Source of the DNA: Clostridia bacterium
GTDB taxonomy: Bacteria; Bacillota; Clostridia; Oscillospirales; Acutalibacteraceae
Length of the DNA: 64,000 nucleotides
NCBI GenBank assembly: GCA_017481575.1
Contig: JAFUPA010000031.1
Coordinates: 25,004-89,003 of the forward strand
Direction of reading: 5' to 3'
The notes under the pieces: model-generated
Databases searched by the model: none
Told to the model about the DNA's origin: nothing
The model's input: the letters and a program-made list of their open reading frames with translations, nothing else
In this document: one piece after another, positions 26,917-36,200 of the stretch
How the letters are laid out: each line of letters starts with the position of its first letter
How positions within the stretch are numbered: position 1 is the first letter of the stretch
Program-made: the position numbers and the translations under genes

Positions 26917-26945
26917 ATGATAACACTTTAACAGTAAAATGTCAA
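26917..26945 (-). promoter_or_regulatory. Sigma-A promoter of T-box-metY-metA
   Basis: On the minus strand, TTGACA (26940-26945) and TATCAT (26917-26922) with a 17-base spacer, just upstream of the T-box leader. Confidence 0.85.
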
Positions 26946-26950
26946 TAAAA

Positions 26951-28357
26951 TTATTTGTTTTTAACAAGCACAATTGCCTGATTGCCGAGCAAATTCCACC
27001 TATCCTCAAAGGTGTCTATATTAAAGGTTAAAACGCCGTTATCATATGGGTCTACCGTAGTAACCTTTGATGAAGAATATCCCGACAAAATCATAACGTG
27101 AGTTCCTCTGGGATATTCAAAATACTTACCCGTTGTTTCAAGATACCATGCATTAACCTTTGTCGGCTTCTGCATCTTGTAAGTTGCCCATACGATTGCA
27201 GGGTATCCGTCACGGATATATTTCAAAAGTTCATCAAAAGTGCATCCGCTTAATTTAACAGCCGTGTAACCTCCGCCACGCTCGTCAATTGCTTTTTGAA
27301 GAGCTTTTGTCAATGCAGGTGAAAATACTCCGTAGCCCGGCGTTGAGCTTGTGTAAGTATATCTCGGGTCACCGACAAACATTTCGTTTATGTCGGGGCC
27401 ATAGGTTTTGCCGTTCTTTTTATAAAGGTTTTTACGGGGAATAATGTTTACCATCTGGTCAATATTGATTGAAAAACCGTAGTATTTCAAAAGCATACAG
27501 CTTGATGCTGCTTCACAGCCTGTCGGGTATTTGGGCAACTGGCTGACATAAGGAATCTTCATTGCCGTGACCGTGACCTTGCAGGAAACGGATTTATTTG
27601 TGCCATCCGTTGTTGTGCCCGTAATGGTGGCTGTTCCGATTCTTTCCGCTTTGACCACACCATTCTGATTGACAGTTGCAATATTCTTGTCAGAGGTTGT
27701 CCATTTCATTGCCTTCGTGAAAACATTGGACGGTGTAAAGGTCAGCTTAAAGGTATACCTTGAACCTTGAGTGAGAGTGAGTGCGGTTTTGTCGATTTTA
27801 ACGCTGTTCACAAGCGGTGCAACCGTAAGCTTAACTGACTTTTCAATTTTACTTCCATCAGTTGACTTGGCGGTGATTGTGACAACACCCTCTTTATTGG
27901 CTGTTACAGCTCCGTTTTTGTCAACGCTTGCTGTTTTCGGGTCAGACGATGACCACTCGACCGTGGTGTTATCTGCTATTCTCGGGTTAAAATCCACCGC
28001 TTCAAGCTGTATTTTGCTGCCGAGAGCAACGGTTGTGTCTCCCGTATTAAAGGAAAAATCTCGTAAAACAATTGCTCCGCCAACAGATTTTTTAAGAATC
28101 AGAAGAGCATCGGTTGAGTTGATTTCACCGTTCAGGTCAATATCGCCAAAGTAAACGAGTTCATCTGTTTTTTCTTTTATTCCTACCGAAATCTGCAACA
28201 AAATGAGTGCATCAGTTGAATTTATTGTTCCGCTGTTATCAATATCTCCAAAAGCAGGCGCCGCAGAAGTTGTAATTATGCCTGACATAAAAACTGAACA
28301 AGCCAGCAAAATCGCCAACACAACAGCAATGAATTTTTTAAAACTATATCTTTTCAT
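26951..28357 (-). CDS. Secreted dockerin protein with Ig-like domains and C39-like peptidase domain
   Basis: 468 aa from the ATG at 28357. Signal peptide (about residues 1-31, ending TTSA-AP). A type I dockerin follows at once, with calcium-loop repeats GDIDNSGTINSTDALILLQI and GDIDLNGEINSTDALLILKK. Two bacterial Ig-like (Big_2) modules span about residues 95-260. The C-terminal domain resembles the C39 cysteine peptidase-like fold: MKIPYVSQLPKYPTGCEAAS gives the candidate Cys, and YPRGTHVMILSGY gives the candidate His. The protein may dock onto a cohesin scaffold. No cohesin protein is in the window. Proteolysis is inferred from fold only. Confidence 0.86.
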   Translation of the reverse strand: MKRYSFKKFIAVVLAILLACSVFMSGIITTSAAPAFGDIDNSGTINSTDALILLQISVGIKEKTDELVYFGDIDLNGEINSTDALLILKKSVGGAIVLRDFSFNTGDTTVALGSKIQLEAVDFNPRIADNTTVEWSSSDPKTASVDKNGAVTANKEGVVTITAKSTDGSKIEKSVKLTVAPLVNSVKIDKTALTLTQGSRYTFKLTFTPSNVFTKAMKWTTSDKNIATVNQNGVVKAERIGTATITGTTTDGTNKSVSCKVTVTAMKIPYVSQLPKYPTGCEAASSCMLLKYYGFSINIDQMVNIIPRKNLYKKNGKTYGPDINEMFVGDPRYTYTSSTPGYGVFSPALTKALQKAIDERGGGYTAVKLSGCTFDELLKYIRDGYPAIVWATYKMQKPTKVNAWYLETTGKYFEYPRGTHVMILSGYSSSKVTTVDPYDNGVLTFNIDTFEDRWNLLGNQAIVLVKNK

Positions 28358-28432
28358 TCTATCTTCTCTTTCGTCAATAAAATTCCAAAAAAGTATAAAC
28401 CTATAGAATTCAATTGTCAATAGCTCAAGTAA

Positions 28433-28467
28433 AAAACGGTGACTTTAATGTAAAAAGTCACCGTTTT
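28433..28467 (-). terminator. Intrinsic terminator after 1549-aa secreted protein gene
   Basis: AAAACGGTGACTTT (28433-28446) pairs with AAAGTCACCGTTTT (28454-28467); six T end the minus-strand reading. Confidence 0.88.
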
Positions 28468-28471
28468 AATT

Positions 28472-31400
28472 TTAAAAAATGTAATCAAAAATCCTCTTAA
28501 AGAAATTGATGATTGCTTCAAGCCACTTTATTATAAAGCATTTTTCTGCTTCGGGCTCTTGCGGCTGTTCGGGCTCAATTTCTTCGGGAGTCTGGTCAAT
28601 TATGCTGATGTATTCCTGCCATTCAGACGTTGTTTCGAGCTCATCAATCGGCAAGCTCTGGTCAATGCCCTGTAACAGAACACCTGCTTTGTTAAGAACA
28701 CGCACATCAAGATAATCCACAACGCCGTCATGGTTACAGTCTGCCGCCAAGATTTTTGCTTCACCAAGGTCATCAGAATCAAGCATGCATTTAACAATCG
28801 CACTTGCATAAACAGCATCCTGACCGTCATACCAGCTGTCACCGTTGACATCACCGAAGATAACAAGGCTGTATTTTGCAACAACTTTGCCTGTGGAGTT
28901 ATCCGTCACGCATATAAATGTGCCTGTACCAAGGTGTTCAGTATCATTCACAGTTGTGTAATCGTATGTCACATTTTCGTGAGTGAGATATTCTTCTTCA
29001 AGCTCTTCGGCAGTAATGCCTGCATACAGTCCGTAAAGATACTCGGTTTCTACCTCTTTCCACTGTGCATAAAGAGTAAGTGCAGCAGTATTATAATTAA
29101 CCGACGAAGAGGTTATCTGTGTGCCGCCCGTTGGCTCTGTAAACCAGCCTAGGAATTCAGCATCGTTACGTGTCGGCGTAGGCAATGTACCGTAGGTCTC
29201 GCCGTAGCCGATAGTCTTACCTGACGGTGAGTAAGCATTATTTCCGTTAGCCACTTCAAGCTTTATGCGGAATTTGAAGTTATTAAAGATGTTGTCTTTT
29301 TCATTCTTGTAAAGCCACAGCTTATATGTGCTGATAGAACTTGCCGCTTTATCCGTTGTTACAGGAATTTCGTATACTCCTGCAGAAACAATGTCTGCAA
29401 CGTGGCGCCTGCCGTCGGGGTTTTTAAGTAAATCGTCAAAAAGTTCAAGAACAATAACACCATCGGTCATCGTTCCGCTGATTTGTTCAACGGTAACACG
29501 TATGATATCACCTTTTTTAACCATAGTGTCAATGGGTACTGCCGCTTGAAGATTTATACTGCCTGTAAGTGTTCCGTTAAGGGTAATTGCGTCGTCGGTA
29601 CTGTCGTATGTTGCAGTTACACCTGACCCTGATGAGATACTGTTAAGACCTGTCATAAGGTTCTGCGGAATATCTGAATAATTCAGATCAAACTTCACCA
29701 TTAAATCAAAGCTGAATGTTGTTCCCTTTGAAGTTTCAGTAAACGAATTATAAGCATAAAGATGAACTGTATAATCACCGTGTTCATTGTTGTGTTGTGA
29801 AACCGGAACATATGCACGGAAATTATACATTTTTCCGTCAATAATCCAGTTTCCGCTCTCACCCTCGTGCCAGATAATATCGTCCTGACCGTTGTTGTCT
29901 GTCCAAGTCGGAACTTTGATATGGGTAGTGTTTTCACATCTCATATAAGCATAGAATCCGTTTGCATCCTCGGCTACAACCTTATAATCCGAAATCTGCG
30001 GTATACCGTCTGTTTCAATTTCAGCAAGTGCCGCAGCATAAACACCGTCAATTTCGTTCATTTCAGTCACATCAACCTTGATGTATCTTGCACTAACCGA
30101 GTTAAAATTATGAGTAATTTCATCTGTAACCGTTGAATTGGTCACTGATGCAACCTGTGTCCATATCTCCCCGTCCGCAGAAACGCTGACAGTATATGCC
30201 TTTGGGAAATAAGGGTTATATCCCGTTGTCTCGTCAACTGCGTGAAGAGTGACTGAATCTATAGTCTGTGTTTCACCAAGGTCAATTTTTACATATGTTT
30301 CAAATGACGCATCTTTCAGTTCTGAACACCAGCCGTTAATGCCTTTTTCTGAATTAGATACAATATATCCGTCTGTGAGAGCATTTAAATACCAACCCGA
30401 AAGATTCTGTTCACGTGTTCCCGGTGTACCGAGTGAGCTGTCGCCAAAAACTGTTTTATGATAGAAATTATTTGTTTTGTATGGCTCTGACGCAGGAGTT
30501 TCTGCGTAACGATAGCTTTCGGGAAGAGCTATTAAAGCCGCACCGCCCGGAAGAAGTGACACATTGTAGTTTCCGCTTACAGATGACGAAGTCCACGTGC
30601 CTGTATCGTTATTTAGAAGTTCAATGCTGTCAATTCCGCTTGCAAAAGTAAGCGGTGCAGTTACTGAAGATGAGAGATCGTTGTTAACGACCATAAGATA
30701 ATTTCTGCCTGAATTTTTATCCTGAATATAAGAAAGGATAAGGCTCTGTGAAGAGTCTGCAGGCTGAACAAAAAAGCTTGAAGGTACAGAGCTCTGACCA
30801 TAAGTATTTGAACCTGTTACATACACTTCTTTTGCATCACAGTTGATGAGTGTTTTGCCGAGGGTATGAACAATCGGGTTAATCTTCTGCATATAGTAAT
30901 ACACATCTGTAGGATTACCGCTTTCATCAACAGGACAAACTGAGTAATCTTCAATACCGTTTGGTGCTTCCTGGCTGTATTTCCAATAAGAAACGTGCTT
31001 AATACCGTAAGCCAGATACGCCATATTCTGATATCGGATATCCGCTTCATTCGGGATACGATTAGTAAGCGGACCACCTACCGGACCGTAACCAATTGTC
31101 TGTACGCATCCTGCAGTATTAACATCATATTTAAGTCCTGCCCGTCTGATTGCATCAAGGCTGTCAAAGAGTCTGTTATAATTTGTTGTTCCATCTGCCA
31201 TAAACGGATAAACGTCAAACATAAGGTCAGCATTTCCGTTTGTAATTGATGCCCAGTCATCGAGTATATATTCATACTGTTCGTAAGAATTGTATACAAA
31301 TCCGGGGAAGAAATTAACATAAACCATTCCTCCCGGTAGAGTTTCAGCTATACTGTTAACTGTATTTTTATAAGCATTAGCATTCCACGGCTCATCATAG

Positions 31401-33121
31401 ATATAGAAGCCCTCAAGATTTGAAATGCCCTTATAATCCGAATAAACCTCTTCAATCAGCTCCTTTGAAAGGCTTGTTGTATTCGTTCGCAAACGCATAT
31501 CAGCGGCAATAGCGTTCATACCGTATTTCTCCGCCATAGAAAGAAGTGCAAGGTTATCTTCAGTAGTATAAACATTATATGTGTTGATAATAAGGTCAAC
31601 ATCCGCTTCGGAAAGAAGTTTATATTGCTCATCTGTAAAAAGTGTACCCAGCGGCGGTGAGAAAACGGAAACCGTCATTTCTTCTCGTGCAAAGGGAATC
31701 GACTCATATACATTGACTTTTGCTTCTGCATAATATCCGATTGTTTTATTTGTAACTCTGACAGTCGTTTCACCAACCGATTTAGCTGTCACAAGACCAT
31801 CAGCAGTAACTGTTGCAACAGCCTCGTCTGATGAAGACCATTCAATCTCATGGTTGTACGGGTCAAAAGAATTCATATTCTCAACATTCCACTGAAGCTG
31901 AAGCGTGTCACCAATAGTGAGCTTTACCTTGGTTTTGTTAATCTCTGCATCATAAGCATTCTTTATACCGTAGATTGCCATTTCTGCAAACTGAACATAA
32001 TAAGATTCCGAAGCGTATCTTTCAGTTACATATATTCTTATATGCGATGCAAAGATAGTTGAAGGCAAATCAAAAATAATCGGTGCGGAAGGATAAAGTG
32101 TTTCTATCGTCTGAGTTGTTACAGTTGTGTATGTTGTACCATCACATGAGGTCTGAATTTCAAAAGTTTTCGGTGCAACACCGTTCGGGAATATTACCAC
32201 CCTTTTCACCTCTGCCACATTGCAGAGATTGAAATCAATATGCATCGTACGGTTTACCGGTTCACTGGTATATCCGCCGTTTCGCTGGGTGTCACCGTCA
32301 TTGATGTTATGAACGCCCCATTTTTCGCCTTCTTCATAGCTTTCGGTTGCGCTGACAATACTATCAATTGCAAGGTTTATACAATTCTCGGGTGCGTAGC
32401 TGTTAATTTCCAGCCCTGAATTTGAGGCTGCAACCTCTGTACCGTAAATACCGATTTCACCAAACTGAACAAGGTGAATGTAGTTACCTTCAAGGTTACC
32501 TCTTACGGTTACATACAGTCGCACAAATCTAGCTCTTGCACTAAAGTCCATTGAAAGAGCTTCCTGTTCATATCCTGCATAACCGCTTTCGGATGCAACC
32601 GTAGTGTAGCTTTCGCCGTCGTCTGAAACCTGAATTTCAAAAGTATCGGGAAATGCACCGTGGCGGAACAATGTTGCACGGCTTATATCATAAAATCCTT
32701 CAAGGTCAAAAACTATCCACAAGGGTGTTGTTTTTGATTCAGCAACTGCCGCCGCTTTTTCTTCTTCTGTCATATTATCGGGATGATAGTAAATTTCTTC
32801 GGGTGATGAGGTAAAACCTGCATTTCCGTCATAACCGTTTTCACCACCGTTATATACTAAGGTGCCGTCATTGATACGTGCAAGCTCCCACTGACCCGTA
32901 CCCGAAGTATAACTGCTTGAAGCTGTTACACTCGCATCAATTGCAAGGTCACGTGTTCCGTCGGGAGCATACTTTGAAATCACATCGTCAATTGCTTGTG
33001 CATTAACTGAAAATAAATTAGAAAAAATCTTCTGAATTGCAGGCTGTGATGCTGACATTACATTCAGACTGAATATAAATGTAAGTGCAAGAAAAGCCGA
33101 AATCACTCTTTTAATTTTCAT
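28472..33121 (-). CDS. Giant secreted multidomain carbohydrate-active-type protein with dockerin
   Basis: 1549 aa from the second of two adjacent ATGs (33121), seven bases past GGAGG. Order, with rough positions: signal peptide (1-44); two F5/8 type C-like carbohydrate-binding modules (50-235 and 240-390); a Big_2 module (392-470); a TIM-barrel-like domain (475-870) with the acidic motif FYIYDEPWNA near residue 577; a third F5/8 C module (900-1060); a GBS Bsp-like repeat (about 1065-1150); a CBM-like stretch; an InlB/Flg_new repeat with GWFTEPTGGTQI (about 1312-1380); a dockerin (about 1425-1500, GDVNGDSWYDGQDAVY and AADCNHDGVVDYLDV); and a tail ending INFFKRIFDYIF. Probably binds and may cleave a host or plant glycan; the glycosidase family is not certain. 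Confidence 0.84.
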   Translation of the reverse strand: MKIKRVISAFLALTFIFSLNVMSASQPAIQKIFSNLFSVNAQAIDDVISKYAPDGTRDLAIDASVTASSSYTSGTGQWELARINDGTLVYNGGENGYDGNAGFTSSPEEIYYHPDNMTEEEKAAAVAESKTTPLWIVFDLEGFYDISRATLFRHGAFPDTFEIQVSDDGESYTTVASESGYAGYEQEALSMDFSARARFVRLYVTVRGNLEGNYIHLVQFGEIGIYGTEVAASNSGLEINSYAPENCINLAIDSIVSATESYEEGEKWGVHNINDGDTQRNGGYTSEPVNRTMHIDFNLCNVAEVKRVVIFPNGVAPKTFEIQTSCDGTTYTTVTTQTIETLYPSAPIIFDLPSTIFASHIRIYVTERYASESYYVQFAEMAIYGIKNAYDAEINKTKVKLTIGDTLQLQWNVENMNSFDPYNHEIEWSSSDEAVATVTADGLVTAKSVGETTVRVTNKTIGYYAEAKVNVYESIPFAREEMTVSVFSPPLGTLFTDEQYKLLSEADVDLIINTYNVYTTEDNLALLSMAEKYGMNAIAADMRLRTNTTSLSKELIEEVYSDYKGISNLEGFYIYDEPWNANAYKNTVNSIAETLPGGMVYVNFFPGFVYNSYEQYEYILDDWASITNGNADLMFDVYPFMADGTTNYNRLFDSLDAIRRAGLKYDVNTAGCVQTIGYGPVGGPLTNRIPNEADIRYQNMAYLAYGIKHVSYWKYSQEAPNGIEDYSVCPVDESGNPTDVYYYMQKINPIVHTLGKTLINCDAKEVYVTGSNTYGQSSVPSSFFVQPADSSQSLILSYIQDKNSGRNYLMVVNNDLSSSVTAPLTFASGIDSIELLNNDTGTWTSSSVSGNYNVSLLPGGAALIALPESYRYAETPASEPYKTNNFYHKTVFGDSSLGTPGTREQNLSGWYLNALTDGYIVSNSEKGINGWCSELKDASFETYVKIDLGETQTIDSVTLHAVDETTGYNPYFPKAYTVSVSADGEIWTQVASVTNSTVTDEITHNFNSVSARYIKVDVTEMNEIDGVYAAALAEIETDGIPQISDYKVVAEDANGFYAYMRCENTTHIKVPTWTDNNGQDDIIWHEGESGNWIIDGKMYNFRAYVPVSQHNNEHGDYTVHLYAYNSFTETSKGTTFSFDLMVKFDLNYSDIPQNLMTGLNSISSGSGVTATYDSTDDAITLNGTLTGSINLQAAVPIDTMVKKGDIIRVTVEQISGTMTDGVIVLELFDDLLKNPDGRRHVADIVSAGVYEIPVTTDKAASSISTYKLWLYKNEKDNIFNNFKFRIKLEVANGNNAYSPSGKTIGYGETYGTLPTPTRNDAEFLGWFTEPTGGTQITSSSVNYNTAALTLYAQWKEVETEYLYGLYAGITAEELEEEYLTHENVTYDYTTVNDTEHLGTGTFICVTDNSTGKVVAKYSLVIFGDVNGDSWYDGQDAVYASAIVKCMLDSDDLGEAKILAADCNHDGVVDYLDVRVLNKAGVLLQGIDQSLPIDELETTSEWQEYISIIDQTPEEIEPEQPQEPEAEKCFIIKWLEAIINFFKRIFDYIF

Positions 33122-33188
33122 CATTTTGCCTCCAATGTAAAAATACTGACAATTGATTATAGCATTTTAATTATAGATTATCAATAGC

Positions 33189-33223
33189 AAAAAACTGCCC
33201 GAGTGTAGCTGAACACTCGGGCA
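33189..33223 (-). terminator. Intrinsic terminator at end of arginine operon
   Basis: TGCCCGAGTGT pairs with ACACTCGGGCA (33196-33222), followed by six T (33189-33194) on the minus strand. Confidence 0.9.
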
Positions 33224-33237
33224 ATATTAAAGTTACA

Positions 33238-36200
33238 TCAATACTCTACAACGCCCTCATAAACCTTATGAGTGTCACCATTGATGAGGATTGTTTCGTC
33301 TGTGTAGGTTACAACGAGGTCGCCGCCGGGCATTTTGACCGTGATGTCCTCGCCCTTCTTGCACATACCGAGCTCGGTTGCAACAACAACGCAAGCCGCC
33401 GCTGATGCACCGCAGCTAAGGCTTTCGCCGTTAACTGCACGCTCGTAGCATCTGAGCTTGATTGTGTTCTTGTCGATAAGTCTTGCAACGCCTGTGTTGA
33501 TGTATTCGGGAAGAAGCTCGGAGTTTCTGATCTTATCGCCAAATTCATTGATGTTCATTGCATCAATGTCGTCTCTGAACACGATACAGTGCGGGTTACC
33601 GACTGATACACAGTTGAGTGTAAGCTTCTCGCCTGCGATTTCTGCTTCGTAGCCGATTGCGTTTTCAGCATCAATGTTCATCGGAATGCTTGCAGGACTA
33701 AAGTCGGGCTTACCGATATCAACCTGTGCCGAACGAACCTCGCCGTTGAAGGTGTAGAGCTTAACCTTCATAACACCGCAATTGGTTTCGATTGTCATAT
33801 TTGTCTTCGGTACAATGCCGTTGTCGTAAAGATACTTTGCGGCACAGCGGATGCTGTTAGCAGCCATACGGGTCTGTGTACCGTCGTTGTTGTAAACAAC
33901 CATCTTTGCATCTGCAATGTCGGAGCTTTCAAGAAGTACAACACCGTCTGCACCGATGCCGTAGTGGCGGTCGGTAAAGTTTACTGTGAGTGACTCGGGT
34001 GACGGGATAATCTTACAGAAGTTGTTGAAGTAAATATCGTCGTTACCTGTTGCCTGCATCTTTGTAAACTTGAGCTGCATCTTCTCTTCACGGAGGTTGT
34101 TGATGTCAACAAGCTCTGTGTTGCGCTGTGTGAAGCGGCTTGCAAGGATATCGCAGAGTGCGTTTGCTGTGTCAAGAGATGTAAGACAGCAGATTGAAAG
34201 CTGAACAGCACGGCGGTGAACCTTGATAAAGTTCTGGATTGTGGACTGCTTTGTTGAGCCTGTGTAGACGATGTAGTCAATCTTTCCTGTTTCAAGAACA
34301 TCAAGAACAGCACTGCAGTCCTCAAAGTCACCGATTGTTTCAACCTCAATACCTGCCGCACGCAGACCGACACCTGTCTTTGCAGTTGAGTAAATCTTAA
34401 GTCCTAGGTCTGCAAATTTCTTTGCAATACCTACGATTTCGGGCTTGTCCTTATCGTGAACGCTGATGAGAACACCTGCGTTATATTTCTTGTCGTGGTA
34501 TGTGCTCTCAAGTCCAACCTTGAAGCCTGCGGAAACAAGACCCTTGAAGAGTGCCTCGTTAAGAGTTCTGCCGATACCGAGAACCTCACCTGTTGACTTC
34601 ATCTCGGGGCCAAGCTCGGAGTTGATGTCGCTGAGCTTTTCAAATGAGAACACAGGCACCTTGATTGCAAAGTACGGCGGAATCTTGTAAAGTCCGACAC
34701 CGTAGCCGAGCTCAATAAGCGGAGTGCCTACCATAACCTTTGTTGCAAGCTCAACCATCGGAACACCCGTTACCTTACTGATGTAAGGAATTGTTCTTGA
34801 AGCACGGGGGTTAACCTCGATAACGTGAAGCTCGTTCTGATAGATAAGGTACTGGATATTAACAAGACCCTTTGTGCCGAGAGCAAGAGCAAGATTTGTT
34901 GAGCAGTCGACGATTCTGTCGAGCATCTTGTCGGGAATGTTGTAAGGCGGATAAACTGCGATTGAGTCACCCGAGTGAACACCTGCACGCTCGATATGCT
35001 CCATAACACCGGGGATGAGAACATCTTTACCGTCGGAGATAACGTCAACCTCAAGCTCTGTACCCATCATATATTTGTCAACGAGAACAGGGTTTTCAAT
35101 CTTCTGTGCGAGAATGATGTCCATATAAATGCGGACGTCTGTTTCGTTGTATGCAATAGTCATATTCTGACCGCCGATAACGTAGGACGGACGAAGAAGA
35201 ACGGGATATTCAAGCTCTTCTGCAGCCTTAAGAGCCTCGTCAACGTTCATAACAGTCTGACCCTTCGGTCTTCTGATGTTGAAGGACTCAAGAAGTGCGT
35301 CAAAACGCTCTCTGTCCTCTGCGATATCGATACCCTCTGCTGATGTGCCGAGGATTTTTATTCCGCTCTCGTCAAGGAACTTTGTGAGCTTGATAGCTGT
35401 CTGACCGCCGAAAGCAACAACGACGCCAACGGGATTTTCAACCTTGATAACGTTCATAACGTCCTCGTCGTTGAGGGGCTCAAAGTAAAGTCTGTCGGCA
35501 GTATCAAAGTCTGTTGAAACTGTTTCGGGGTTGTTGTTGATGATAACAACCTCGTATCCGAGCTCTTTAAGAGTCCATACGCAGTGAACGGAGGAGTAGT
35601 CGAATTCGATACCCTGACCGATACGGATGGGACCTGAACCGAGAACGATGATTGTCTCCTTCTCGCCACGCTTGATTTCTCTTGACTCGCACTCTGTGTC
35701 GTAGGTTGAGTAGAAATACGGTGTTTCAGCCTTGAACTCTGCACCGCAGGTATCAACCATTTTATAAACAGCATCAAGTGTCTTTTCAGGAAGCTTGCCT
35801 GCCATTTTCAGGATTGTTGCATCCTTGTAGCCGTACTTCTTACCCTTGATATAGTAATCCTCGTCAAGATTTCCGCTTGTGAGCATCTTTTCGTAATCTG
35901 CAAGGTTCTTGAGCTTTGCAAGGAACCACTCGTCAATCATTGTGATTTCGTGGATTTTCTCAATGCTTACACCCTCTTTAAGAGCCTTGAAAACTGTGAA
36001 GAGTCTGATGTCATCCTGGTCGTGGAGCTTTTCAATAACATCCATTCCCTCGGGGAATTTATTGTAATTGAGTGTATCAAGACCGATTTCAGCACCACGG
36101 ACAGCCTTCATAATAGCCATCTCGAATGACGGTGCAATTGCCATAACCTCGCCCGTTGCCTTCATCTGTGTGCCGAGCTTACGGCTTGTGGAAACGAACT

